Origin: Micromonospora sp. NBC_00389
GTDB taxonomy: Bacteria > Actinomycetota > Actinomycetes > Mycobacteriales > Micromonosporaceae
Reading direction: 5' to 3'
Assembly: GCF_036059255.1 (NCBI RefSeq)
Contig: NZ_CP107947.1
Span: 124,001 to 188,000 of the forward strand
DNA: 64,000 nucleotides
Within the stretch, counting starts at the first letter, position 1. Every line of letters begins with the position of its first letter. This document shows, piece after piece, positions 26,095-33,460 of this stretch. A program made the translations under genes and the position numbers. Under the pieces are notes generated by a model. It ran no database searches. It had not been told where the DNA came from and worked only from the letters and a program-made list of their open reading frames with translations.

Positions 26095-27225
26095 ATGGGC
26101 GAACCGGTCAATCGGGCACGACGTACCCTGAACGAGACACCCGCCGATCTGCTCGTCAACGGCGTCGAGGACGTTCTTGCACGCTCGTACCGGATCACCG
26201 AAGCCGAGCTGTTCCAGGTCGACTACCGACTCTCGGAGCTGTTGCCACTCACCGAGGGTGACGCCATCACGGGCCCGGGGCACCCCGCCTGGCGCTCCTT
26301 CGACCACCAGACGCCGGTGCTCGCCGATGGCACCGCCTGGTTACCGGTCAGCATGCGCGGCGAACGGCGGGGGGTGCTGCGACTGTCGCCGGTCCCGGAC
26401 GACCCGGCCGTCCTCGGCGACGTGGCCGAGATCGCCACCGCGCTGGCCCACGAACTGAGCGCTGTCTCCGCCGGCACCGACGTCTACCGTGCGGCGCGGC
26501 GCAGCCAGCGGCTCACCCTGGCCGCCGAGATGCAGTGGGACCTGCTGCCCGGCCGCAGTCGGATCCGACCCTCATTCAGCCTCGCCGGGCAGCTGGAGCC
26601 GGCGTACACGGTGCGCGGCGACAGCTTCGACTGGTCCGACGACGGGCAGAGGCTCTGGCTGTCGACCATCAACGGCACCGGCGAGGGTGTGGCGGCTTCC
26701 CTGCTCACCTCGCTGGCCACCCACGCGCTGCGCAACGCCCGCCGGGGCGGGCTGGGCCTGGCCGACCAGGCCGCCCTCGCCGACCAGGCCCTCTACGACA
26801 TGCACCGGGGTGAGCAGCACCTCTCCGCGCTGCTGATGGAGCTGGACCTGCGCTCCGGGGTGATGACCGTGGTCGACGCCGGCTCGCCTCGGCTGGTCCT
26901 GCTCCGCGGCGGGGAGGTCACCGAACAGCCGCTGGAGGCGCAGTTCCCGCTTGGCATGTTCGAGGCGACCGACTACCACGAACAGCGGTTCACGCTGGAG
27001 CGCGGCGACCGGGTCTTCGTGGTCAGCGACGGGGTGTTGGAGGCCACCGGGCAGCACGTGCGCTACGGCGAGACGGCGCTGGACCGGTTCCTGCGGCGGA
27101 CCGGCCCGATGGAGCCGCTGGACGCCGTCCGGTCGCTGCTCGGTGACCTACGCGCGTTCGTGTCCGGCGACCTGGTCGACGACGCGGTGGTGGTCTGCCT
27201 GGACTGGACCGGCCCGCAGCCGTAA
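26095..27225 (+). CDS. SpoIIE/RsbU-type PP2C phosphatase domain protein
   Basis: The 376-residue protein has an N-terminal ~150-residue region with GAF-like features (GTAWLPVSMRGERRGVLRLSP). A linker helix, RRSQRLTLAAEMQWDLLPG, leads to a PP2C-type domain. Metal sites visible are RGDSFDW, VVSDGVLEA and DDAVVVCLDW. The usual GDxxGxG block reads INGTGEGV, so an Asp ligand is replaced by Asn. Such proteins dephosphorylate anti-sigma-factor antagonists. GTG 26089 and 26092 are alternative starts; ATG 26095 has the best spacing from AGGG. Confidence 0.82.
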   Translation: MGEPVNRARRTLNETPADLLVNGVEDVLARSYRITEAELFQVDYRLSELLPLTEGDAITGPGHPAWRSFDHQTPVLADGTAWLPVSMRGERRGVLRLSPVPDDPAVLGDVAEIATALAHELSAVSAGTDVYRAARRSQRLTLAAEMQWDLLPGRSRIRPSFSLAGQLEPAYTVRGDSFDWSDDGQRLWLSTINGTGEGVAASLLTSLATHALRNARRGGLGLADQAALADQALYDMHRGEQHLSALLMELDLRSGVMTVVDAGSPRLVLLRGGEVTEQPLEAQFPLGMFEATDYHEQRFTLERGDRVFVVSDGVLEATGQHVRYGETALDRFLRRTGPMEPLDAVRSLLGDLRAFVSGDLVDDAVVVCLDWTGPQP

Positions 27226-27272
27226 CCGGCCCGGCCCGGTGCGCCGCCGGTGGGGATCGCCGCCGCCGGCGG

Positions 27273-28838
27273 TCAGTACGCGCCGCGGCTGTTCAGCACC
27301 GCGCCGAAGGTCTTCCAGAGGATGGTGAGGTCGGCGGCGAGGGACCAGTTCTCCACGTAGTAGAGATCGAGCCGGATGCCGTCCTCCCAGCTCAGGTCGG
27401 ACCGGCCACTGACCTGCCACAGACCCGTCATTCCTGGCTTGACCAGCAGCCGCCGGGCCACATCACCGTCGTAGCGGGCCACCTCGGACGGCAGCGGCGG
27501 GCGCGGCCCGACCAGGCTCATCTGCCCCAGCAGCACGTTGACCAGCTGCGGCAGCTCGTCCAGCGACCACTTCCGCAGCAGCCGGCCAACCCGGGTGACC
27601 CGGGGGTCGTCGCGCATCTTGAACATCAGACCGTCGGTCTCGTTGCGGGCGGCCAACTCACCGAGCAGTACGTCGGCGTTCACCACCATGGTGCGGAACT
27701 TGAACACGCCGAACTCCTGCCCGCCCCGGCCGACCCGGACCTGCCGGAAGAGCACCGGGCCCCGGCTGTCCAGCTTGATGGCCAGCGCGATGACCGCGAT
27801 CAGGGGCAGCAGCGCCGCCAGCGCCATCGATGAGACGGACCGGTCGACAAAGCCCTTCACCAGCTTCCGCGCGCCGCGGAACTCGGGCGCCTCGACGTGG
27901 ATCAGTGGCAGCCCGGCGACCGGGCGGGTGTGGATCCGCGGGCCGGCCACGTCGGTCAGCGCGGGCGCCACCACCAGGTCGATACCGGTCCCCTCCAACT
28001 GCCAGCCGAGTCGGCGCAGCCGGGTGGCGGTCAGCTCACCGGAGGCGGTGACCGCGACGGTGTCCGCGCCGATCGCGGTCGCGGCCTCCGGGATGCCACG
28101 GAACGATCCCACCACCGGCACGTCACCCAGCCGCTGGGCCACCGGCGCCAGCAGCGCGTCGGGGATGCACGCGCCGACCACCTGATAGCCCGCGTACGGC
28201 TCCCGGCGCAAGGTCTGCACCAGTTCCAGCACGTGCGCGGTGCCGCCGACCACCAGCACTTTCCGGGACCAGCCGGCGCCCCGCGAGCGGGCCCGGTGCA
28301 GGCGCTTGCGGGCGGCGAAGCGGACGACCTCCAGCCCGACGGTGCCCACCGCGAAGGACATGCCGAGGAAGCCTCGGGACACCTCGACGTCGGCGATGTA
28401 CCCGGCGATGGCGATCGCACCGGCCAGCCGCAGGCTGGCCGTGCTGACCCGCCGGTACTCGTCCGCGCCGTAGCCGATCACCCGGTCGTCGTAGCAGCCG
28501 AGCGCCTTGAGTGAGACCAGCCAGGCCAGCACCAGCCCCGGGGCCACCAGCACGTACGGGATCTTCGAGCCGCTCGGCTCCTCGTTACCGAAGCGGGAAA
28601 CGTACCCGATGAGCAGCGCGAGGATGAGGACGGTGGTGTCCAGCACCACCAGGATCCGGATGTAGGACCGTTCGTCGGCGCGCGCCACCAGCCCGGCCGG
28701 ACGGCCTTCCGGCTTCGCCGACGTGCTGGCGGGGGTCAACAGTGTCGCAGCGGTCACCGGCCCTCCCACTCCGCTCAGGACGGCCCCGGCCGACGGGTCG
28801 GACCGGAGGCGGGCCGACATTGTCGGACACGTCGACAT
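27273..28838 (-). CDS. Polyprenyl glycosylphosphotransferase (sugar transferase, WbaP/WcaJ type)
   Basis: From ATG 28838 the product is 521 residues. Helices near residues 60-75, 90-110 and 130-165 are followed by a CoA-binding/Rossmann-like middle domain (VLVVGGTAHVLELVQTL). Then comes a membrane re-entrant helix and the bacterial sugar-transferase domain. That domain has FKFRTMVVNAD, KWSLDELPQLVNVL, SLVGPRPPLPSEV and KPGMTGLWQVSGRS. It transfers a sugar-1-phosphate to undecaprenyl phosphate to start an exopolysaccharide or glycan. No glycosyltransferases or polymerase genes surround it, so it is an orphan initiating enzyme. Upstream in-frame codons to 29057 overlap a terminator and the next gene, so I reject the longer start. 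Confidence 0.9.
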   Translation of the reverse strand: MSTCPTMSARLRSDPSAGAVLSGVGGPVTAATLLTPASTSAKPEGRPAGLVARADERSYIRILVVLDTTVLILALLIGYVSRFGNEEPSGSKIPYVLVAPGLVLAWLVSLKALGCYDDRVIGYGADEYRRVSTASLRLAGAIAIAGYIADVEVSRGFLGMSFAVGTVGLEVVRFAARKRLHRARSRGAGWSRKVLVVGGTAHVLELVQTLRREPYAGYQVVGACIPDALLAPVAQRLGDVPVVGSFRGIPEAATAIGADTVAVTASGELTATRLRRLGWQLEGTGIDLVVAPALTDVAGPRIHTRPVAGLPLIHVEAPEFRGARKLVKGFVDRSVSSMALAALLPLIAVIALAIKLDSRGPVLFRQVRVGRGGQEFGVFKFRTMVVNADVLLGELAARNETDGLMFKMRDDPRVTRVGRLLRKWSLDELPQLVNVLLGQMSLVGPRPPLPSEVARYDGDVARRLLVKPGMTGLWQVSGRSDLSWEDGIRLDLYYVENWSLAADLTILWKTFGAVLNSRGAY

Positions 28839-28911
28839 CCTGCCCCGACAACTGTGGTGACCGATTACTTCCGACGCATTGCCGTCACTTTTCTTCAGCG
28901 TTGAGGGCGAA

Positions 28912-28952
28912 AAAGGGCCCGCCGTACCGGATTGCGGTACGGCGGGCCCTTT
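28912..28952 (-). terminator. Strong terminator after the VWA gene
   Basis: AAAGGGCCCGCCGTACCG (28912-28929) and CGGTACGGCGGGCCCTTT (28935-28952) form a perfect 18-bp stem with a 5-nt loop, 17 bp past the stop of the minus-strand VWA gene. Confidence 0.85.
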
Positions 28953-28968
28953 CGTGCTGTGCGTCGAC

Positions 28969-30705
28969 TCAGCGCGGCGCTGGGGGGCGGAGCGCGATGG
29001 CGTTGAGGAAGATGGAGCCGATCTCGGTCGGGTCCTTGGTGACGAAGCTGCCGCCACCGGTCACCTTCGTGATCGACTCCAGCTCGGCCTTGCTGACGCC
29101 CTCACCGATGCCGATCATGACGACCTGGACCGGCCGCTCCGGGTCGGCGAGCCGCTTCAGCTGGGCGAGCAGCTCGGCCTGGGAGATGCCGTTGTCGTCC
29201 TCGTTCTTGCCGTCGGTGAAGAGCACCACCGAGTTGACCCGGCCGGGCTGCCAGTCCGCCTGCACCGTCTTGTAGGCCGCGAGCATCGTGTCGTAGAGGC
29301 CGGTGTCGCCGTCGGATGGCTTGATGTTGCCGAGCGCCGCCTCCAGCTGGGCCCGCTGGCCGGAGAGCGGGGCGATGCCGACCAGCTCGCGGTAGTCCCG
29401 GTTGCCGACCAGCTTGGTGGAGAAGGTCCACAGACCGATCGACCAGGAGTCGTCGAAGAGGCCGAGGCCGCGGCGGGCCGCGTCCACGGTGACTTCCTCC
29501 CGGCTGCGGTTGTTGGCGCTGGGCACCTCGTCCTTCATCGAGCCGGACACGTCGATGACGCAGAGCATCCGACCCGACTGGGTGGCGACCGACCAGGTGG
29601 TGACGACGCGCTGGATGGCGGCCGGGTCCAGGCCACCCGCGGCGGTGCCGCCGGTCGCCGGCGCGGTCGACGCGCCGCCGGCCGGGCTCGGTGCACCCTG
29701 CGGCGCCTTGAAGCCGGAGCCCCAGTTGCCGTCCGGCGCGCGCAGCGACTGCGCCGCGAGCCGGTTGCGGAAGGTCGGGGTGGTGAGCAGCTCGAACAGC
29801 ACCCGGGCCGCGGACGCCTTGGACGGCTCCAGGCCGGGCAGCACCGCGTACGGGTAGTCCAGCGGCATCGGCGCCGGCTCCATGTAGAGCGCGGCGAGCT
29901 TGACCGGCGGCTCCTTGCTGTTGTACGCGATCACGTCTTCTTCGGACAGGGCCGCCGCGCCGAGACCACTGGCGATGGACGTCGCGTCCTTGGAGGTCGG
30001 GAAGCGGGCCAGCAGGTCGTTACGGAGCGAGGAACGGCCGGTGGCCAGCGCACGCAGCGCGCCGACGGTGTTGCGCTGGGCGTCGCCGCCAGCCGCGCTG
30101 GCGGCCGTGGTCAGCGAGAGGAGACCGGACAGGCCGGCCGCGTCCCGGGTGGGCTCGACGATCCCGGTGCGCAGCGGCTTGCTGCTGTTGAGCTGCTTGA
30201 GCAGATCCGTCCAGGTGAACTTGCCATTGGGCCAGCCGAGCCGGGTGGCCGCCACCGGCTCGGGCATCGCGACCACGATGGGGCTGCGCGCGATGGAGGC
30301 GCCGTTGGTCGGAGCGAACGCGGTCGCGTCCTTCTTCAACCGCAGCAGCCACGTCGAGGAGTCCGGCACCCAGACGTCCGGGGTGACGGCGGTGCCACTG
30401 GCCTGTCCCACGCCGGCCAGGATGACACCGTGCTTGGCCGCCACCACGGCGGCCACGTCGACCGGGTCGGACGCTGAGACGTCCACCCGGATGCAGGTGC
30501 CGCCTACCGCGGCGCCGTCCTTGACCCACTGGGACGCGGCGGCGTCCACCGCTGGCGCGAGCTCGGCCGCGACTGCCACCGAGAGCCGGATCTCGCCCGA
30601 ACAGTTGGGCTGGATCAGCTCTCGATAGCCGAACCAGACACCGGTCGTGACGACGAGAACCGTCGCCGTCGCGGCGGCGGCGGCTAGATGGAGTTTCGAA
30701 CGCAT
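28969..30705 (-). CDS. Solute-binding-domain/VWA fusion protein
   Basis: A 578-residue exported protein with one N-terminal hydrophobic segment (about residues 5-24). Residues about 35-330 resemble an extracellular solute-binding domain (SGEIRLSVAVAAELAPAVDAAASQW, then TPDVWVPDSSTWL). An Ala/Gly/Pro linker leads to a von Willebrand A domain (about 375-570). It has a complete MIDAS: DVSGSM, the Thr in DTGLYD, and FTDGKNEDD. It should sit outside the cell, bind a divalent-metal-dependent partner and perhaps a small ligand. No ABC permease is adjacent. ATG 30705 is used; upstream Met codons at 30735 and 30765 are less suitable. Confidence 0.82.
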   Translation of the reverse strand: MRSKLHLAAAAATATVLVVTTGVWFGYRELIQPNCSGEIRLSVAVAAELAPAVDAAASQWVKDGAAVGGTCIRVDVSASDPVDVAAVVAAKHGVILAGVGQASGTAVTPDVWVPDSSTWLLRLKKDATAFAPTNGASIARSPIVVAMPEPVAATRLGWPNGKFTWTDLLKQLNSSKPLRTGIVEPTRDAAGLSGLLSLTTAASAAGGDAQRNTVGALRALATGRSSLRNDLLARFPTSKDATSIASGLGAAALSEEDVIAYNSKEPPVKLAALYMEPAPMPLDYPYAVLPGLEPSKASAARVLFELLTTPTFRNRLAAQSLRAPDGNWGSGFKAPQGAPSPAGGASTAPATGGTAAGGLDPAAIQRVVTTWSVATQSGRMLCVIDVSGSMKDEVPSANNRSREEVTVDAARRGLGLFDDSWSIGLWTFSTKLVGNRDYRELVGIAPLSGQRAQLEAALGNIKPSDGDTGLYDTMLAAYKTVQADWQPGRVNSVVLFTDGKNEDDNGISQAELLAQLKRLADPERPVQVVMIGIGEGVSKAELESITKVTGGGSFVTKDPTEIGSIFLNAIALRPPAPR

Positions 30706-30791
30706 GCGATGGCGGCCTGCTGACACGGTGACCATCTTGCGTACAAGATGCCGTCCTTGCCACAACCGTTCGGACTAAAGTTACGCAGGAG

Positions 30792-30810
30792 AAACAGTTG
30801 ATCACTGTTT
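30792..30810. promoter_or_regulatory. Inverted repeat upstream of the VWA gene
   Basis: AAACAGT-TGATC-ACTGTTT is a perfect 7-bp inverted repeat in an A/T-rich patch. It overlaps a second one, ATCACTG (30801-30807) with CAGTGAT (30820-30826). The alternative pairings could be an operator or a promoter-proximal RNA structure for the VWA gene 87 bp away. Confidence 0.5.
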
Positions 30811-30890
30811 AGCGACTCACAGTGATGATGCGGCCCCGTCGTGTTGCCAAACCCGCGTCGCCCTCGCATCCCGTCCATCGATGCCGCGGC

Positions 30891-31928
30891 TCACGGCAGC
30901 ACGCAGGTCGGGCTCGGCACCAGCACGGGCTCCCCGACGGGCGCCGGGACGCCGGTGTCGGCGTCCCGCCGGAAGACCCGCACCATGTCCGCCCGCTCAT
31001 CGGCGACGTAGAGGTGGTCCCCGACCAGCGCGAAGTGCCGGGGCCACTCGCCACCGGTGTCCACTTCGGCCACCAGCTCGGGCAACTCGCCGGCCAGGGT
31101 GAAGACGGCGAGGGTGCCCACCCCGCGGTTGGCGACGTAAAGGAATCGACCATCCGGGGCGACCGCCACCTCCGACGGCTGGACGTGGCCGGTCCGCTCG
31201 CTCGCCTCGACCCGACCACGCTGGTGCAGCGCGCCGTCGTCGGTCAGCTCGTACGCGACGACCGAGGCGTCCAGCTCGCCGACGAGATAGCAGCGCCGTC
31301 CGTCGGGGTGGCGGGCCAGGTGCCGGGGCCCGGTGCCGGGCGCCGTCCGGATCCGTGGCCTGCGTGGGACCAGCCGCCCGCTCGCGCCGTCCAGGTCGTA
31401 CCGGTAGACCGAGTCGGTGCCGAGGTCCACCGCGAGCAACGGCCCCCGGCCCGACCCCGGGGAGACCATGTGGGTGTGCGCCCACTCCTGGCGCTCCGGG
31501 TCCGGGCCGTGACCCTCGTGCACCACCAGGTCGGTGCGCTCGCCGGGCGAACCCTGCGGGTCGAGCGGGAAGACCGCGACGCTGCCGCCGCCGTAGTTGG
31601 CCGCCACCAGGTGGGCGCCGTCGGGCAGCACGGCCAGGTGGCAGGGCTCGGCGCCGCCGGTCGACTGGCTGCCGAGCGGGTCCAGCGCGCCGTCCGGCCC
31701 GACCCGCCAGGCGCTGATCTCGCCGTCCGTCAGCTCGTTGACCGCGTAGAGCACCGGCTGGGTGGGATGCCGAACCAGGAAGGAGGGCGACGGGGTGAAC
31801 GCCACCGTGCCGAGCGGAGTCAGCGCCCCGGTGGCCGGGTCGCGGCGGGCCGCCACGATGCCACTGCCCCGCCCGCCGCTCTGCGCCGTGTAACCCCCGA
31901 TGTGGACGATCTCGCCCTGACCACTCAC
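30891..31928 (-). CDS. Lactonase-family beta-propeller (6-phosphogluconolactonase-like)
   Basis: A 345-residue protein built of repeated propeller blades. Examples are SFLVRHPTQPVLYAVNE, CHLAVLPDGAHLVAANYGGGSVAVFPL, PRHLARHPDGRRCYLVGEL, SEVAVAPDGRFLYVANRG and PRHFALVGDHLYVADE. This is the seven-bladed lactonase fold (Pgl/YkgB type) that hydrolyses 6-phosphogluconolactone or similar lactones. There is no signal peptide. GTG 31928 is favoured because GGAGGGG precedes it by 7 bp; ATG 31949 is the alternative. Confidence 0.85.
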   Translation of the reverse strand: MSGQGEIVHIGGYTAQSGGRGSGIVAARRDPATGALTPLGTVAFTPSPSFLVRHPTQPVLYAVNELTDGEISAWRVGPDGALDPLGSQSTGGAEPCHLAVLPDGAHLVAANYGGGSVAVFPLDPQGSPGERTDLVVHEGHGPDPERQEWAHTHMVSPGSGRGPLLAVDLGTDSVYRYDLDGASGRLVPRRPRIRTAPGTGPRHLARHPDGRRCYLVGELDASVVAYELTDDGALHQRGRVEASERTGHVQPSEVAVAPDGRFLYVANRGVGTLAVFTLAGELPELVAEVDTGGEWPRHFALVGDHLYVADERADMVRVFRRDADTGVPAPVGEPVLVPSPTCVLP

Positions 31929-32075
31929 GTCCAACCCCTCCGCCGGCATCCTCCGTCGATCCAACCAGAGGCTGCCCGCGATGCCGGCCCGTTAACCGGC
32001 TTTCCGGCGGCGGATCGGCATCGTCGACGCCTTCGCCCACGGCATCGGCGCTGCCGGACGCGGGCGGCGCCCCGC

Positions 32076-32678
32076 TCAGGCGGCCGGCACCGGCTCCCCG
32101 CGCTGCCGGGCAACATGCTCGACCAGGGAGATCAACACCAACTTGCCGGACTGCCGGTCCCGGGCGTCGCAGAGCACCATCGGCACGTCCGGGTCCAGGT
32201 CGAGCGCCCGGCGTACGGTCTCCAGGTTGAACCGGCGGGAGTCGTCGAAGCAGTTCACGCCGACCACGAACGGGATGCCGCGCTGTTCGAAGTAGTCGAT
32301 GGAGGGGAAGCAGTCGGCCAGCCGCCGGGTGTCCGCGAGGACCACCGCACCGAGCGCGCCGAAGGCCAGCTCGTCCCAGAGGAACCAGAACCGGTCCTGG
32401 CCCGGGGTGCCGAACAGGTAGACCTGAAGGTCCTCGGTGATGGTGATCCGTCCGAAGTCCATCGCCACCGTGGTGGTCGACTTCCCCTCCACCCCGGAGA
32501 CGTCATCGGTGCCGATCCCGGCACCGGTCAGCACCTCCTCGGTCTGCAACGGCCGGACCTCGCTGAGCGCGCTCACCAGCGTCGTCTTGCCTGCCCCGAA
32601 GCCTCCGGCGATGAGGATCTTCAGTGCCAGCGGGATGGTGGTGCCAGATCCCGCATGGTCATAGCGCACGGAGTCCAC
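32076..32678 (-). CDS. cvnD: Conservon GTPase CvnD
   Basis: A 200-residue Ras-like GTPase. P-loop ILIAGGFGAGKTTLVSAL is followed by LFGTPGQDRFWFLWDEL as the G3 region, GVNCFDD as the NKxD equivalent and CDAR as the last motif. Actinomycete conservons end with such a GTPase, which works with the roadblock and DUF742 proteins to relay a signal from the sensor kinase. GTG 32678 is chosen; it overlaps the DUF742 gene by 20 bp, the usual conservon arrangement. The start could also be the GTG nine bases later. Confidence 0.92.
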   Translation of the reverse strand: MDSVRYDHAGSGTTIPLALKILIAGGFGAGKTTLVSALSEVRPLQTEEVLTGAGIGTDDVSGVEGKSTTTVAMDFGRITITEDLQVYLFGTPGQDRFWFLWDELAFGALGAVVLADTRRLADCFPSIDYFEQRGIPFVVGVNCFDDSRRFNLETVRRALDLDPDVPMVLCDARDRQSGKLVLISLVEHVARQRGEPVPAA

Positions 32679-33057
32679 TGACCACCGCCTTGAGGATGTC
32701 GTCGTCGGGAAGGTTGCCGGCGGCCGGCGGTTCGTGCACCGCGACCAGGCCCTGGGCGAGGAGGTCACCGAGCAGCACCCGGACCACCCCGACCGCGAGG
32801 TCCAACTCGGCCGCCAACTCGGCCACCGAAACGGGTTGGCGGGCCAGCTCGACCAGCCGCCGGTGCTCCGGAAGCAGCCGCGGGTCGCCCGCCGGATCGA
32901 GGTCCGAGCCGGCCAGGACGAACGCGACCAGGTCAAAACCGTCGACGGCGGAGCGTACCCGGCCGCCGGTGAGTGTGTACGGGCGCACTACCGGGCCGGC
33001 GTCGCCGTCCAGCCACTCGTGCTGCGGCCCGGGCGGCTCAGCCCGCATCACCGGCAC
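32659..33057 (-). CDS. cvnC: Conservon DUF742 protein CvnC
   Basis: A 132-residue member of DUF742. It has VVRPYTLTGGRVRSA near the start, then the winged-helix-like EHRRLVELARQPVSVAELAAELDLAVGVVRVLLGDLL. The C-terminus is GLVAVHEPPAAGNLPDDDILKAVVSGLRAL. In conservons it probably bridges the roadblock protein and the GTPase. It overlaps cvnB (20 bp from GTG 33057, 11 bp if ATG 33048 is the start) and cvnD. Confidence 0.92.
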   Translation of the reverse strand: MPVMRAEPPGPQHEWLDGDAGPVVRPYTLTGGRVRSAVDGFDLVAFVLAGSDLDPAGDPRLLPEHRRLVELARQPVSVAELAAELDLAVGVVRVLLGDLLAQGLVAVHEPPAAGNLPDDDILKAVVSGLRAL

Positions 33058-33460
33058 CGGCCGACGATCGGGCTGGCGCGGTGAGGTTCTCCCCCACCCG
33101 GATCACCAGCATCGCCATCTCGTACGCGACCAGCCCGATGTCCGCGTCGACATCGCTCACCACGGCCAGGCAGGCGCCCTGCCCGGCGGCGGTGACGAAG
33201 AGGTACGCCGACTCCATCTCCACCACGGTCTGCCGGACCGGGCCACCGTCCACGTGCCGGCTCGCGCCCCTGGCCAGGCTGGAGAAGCCGGCGGCGAGCG
33301 CGCAGAGGTGCTCGGCGTCGGAGCGCTCCAACTCGGCCGACGAGCCGAGCAGCAGCCCGTCGGCGGAGAGCACCACCGCCTCCCGGGCGGCCGGTACCCG
33401 TACAACCAACTCGTCGAGCAGCCAGTCGAGGCCGGCGCTCTGCTTCGTCGAATGCCGCAC
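33038..33460 (-). CDS. cvnB: Conservon roadblock/LC7 protein CvnB
   Basis: A 140-residue roadblock/LC7 domain protein: LDWLLDELVVRVPAAREAVVLSADGLLLGSS, then AEHLCALAAGFSSLARGA, and VVEMESAYLFVTAAGQGACLAVVSD. These proteins act as scaffolds or GTPase regulators. The GTG at 33460 shares its G with the TAG of cvnA (TAGTG), so translation is tightly coupled. Confidence 0.93.
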   Translation of the reverse strand: MRHSTKQSAGLDWLLDELVVRVPAAREAVVLSADGLLLGSSAELERSDAEHLCALAAGFSSLARGASRHVDGGPVRQTVVEMESAYLFVTAAGQGACLAVVSDVDADIGLVAYEMAMLVIRVGENLTAPARSSAGAGDAG

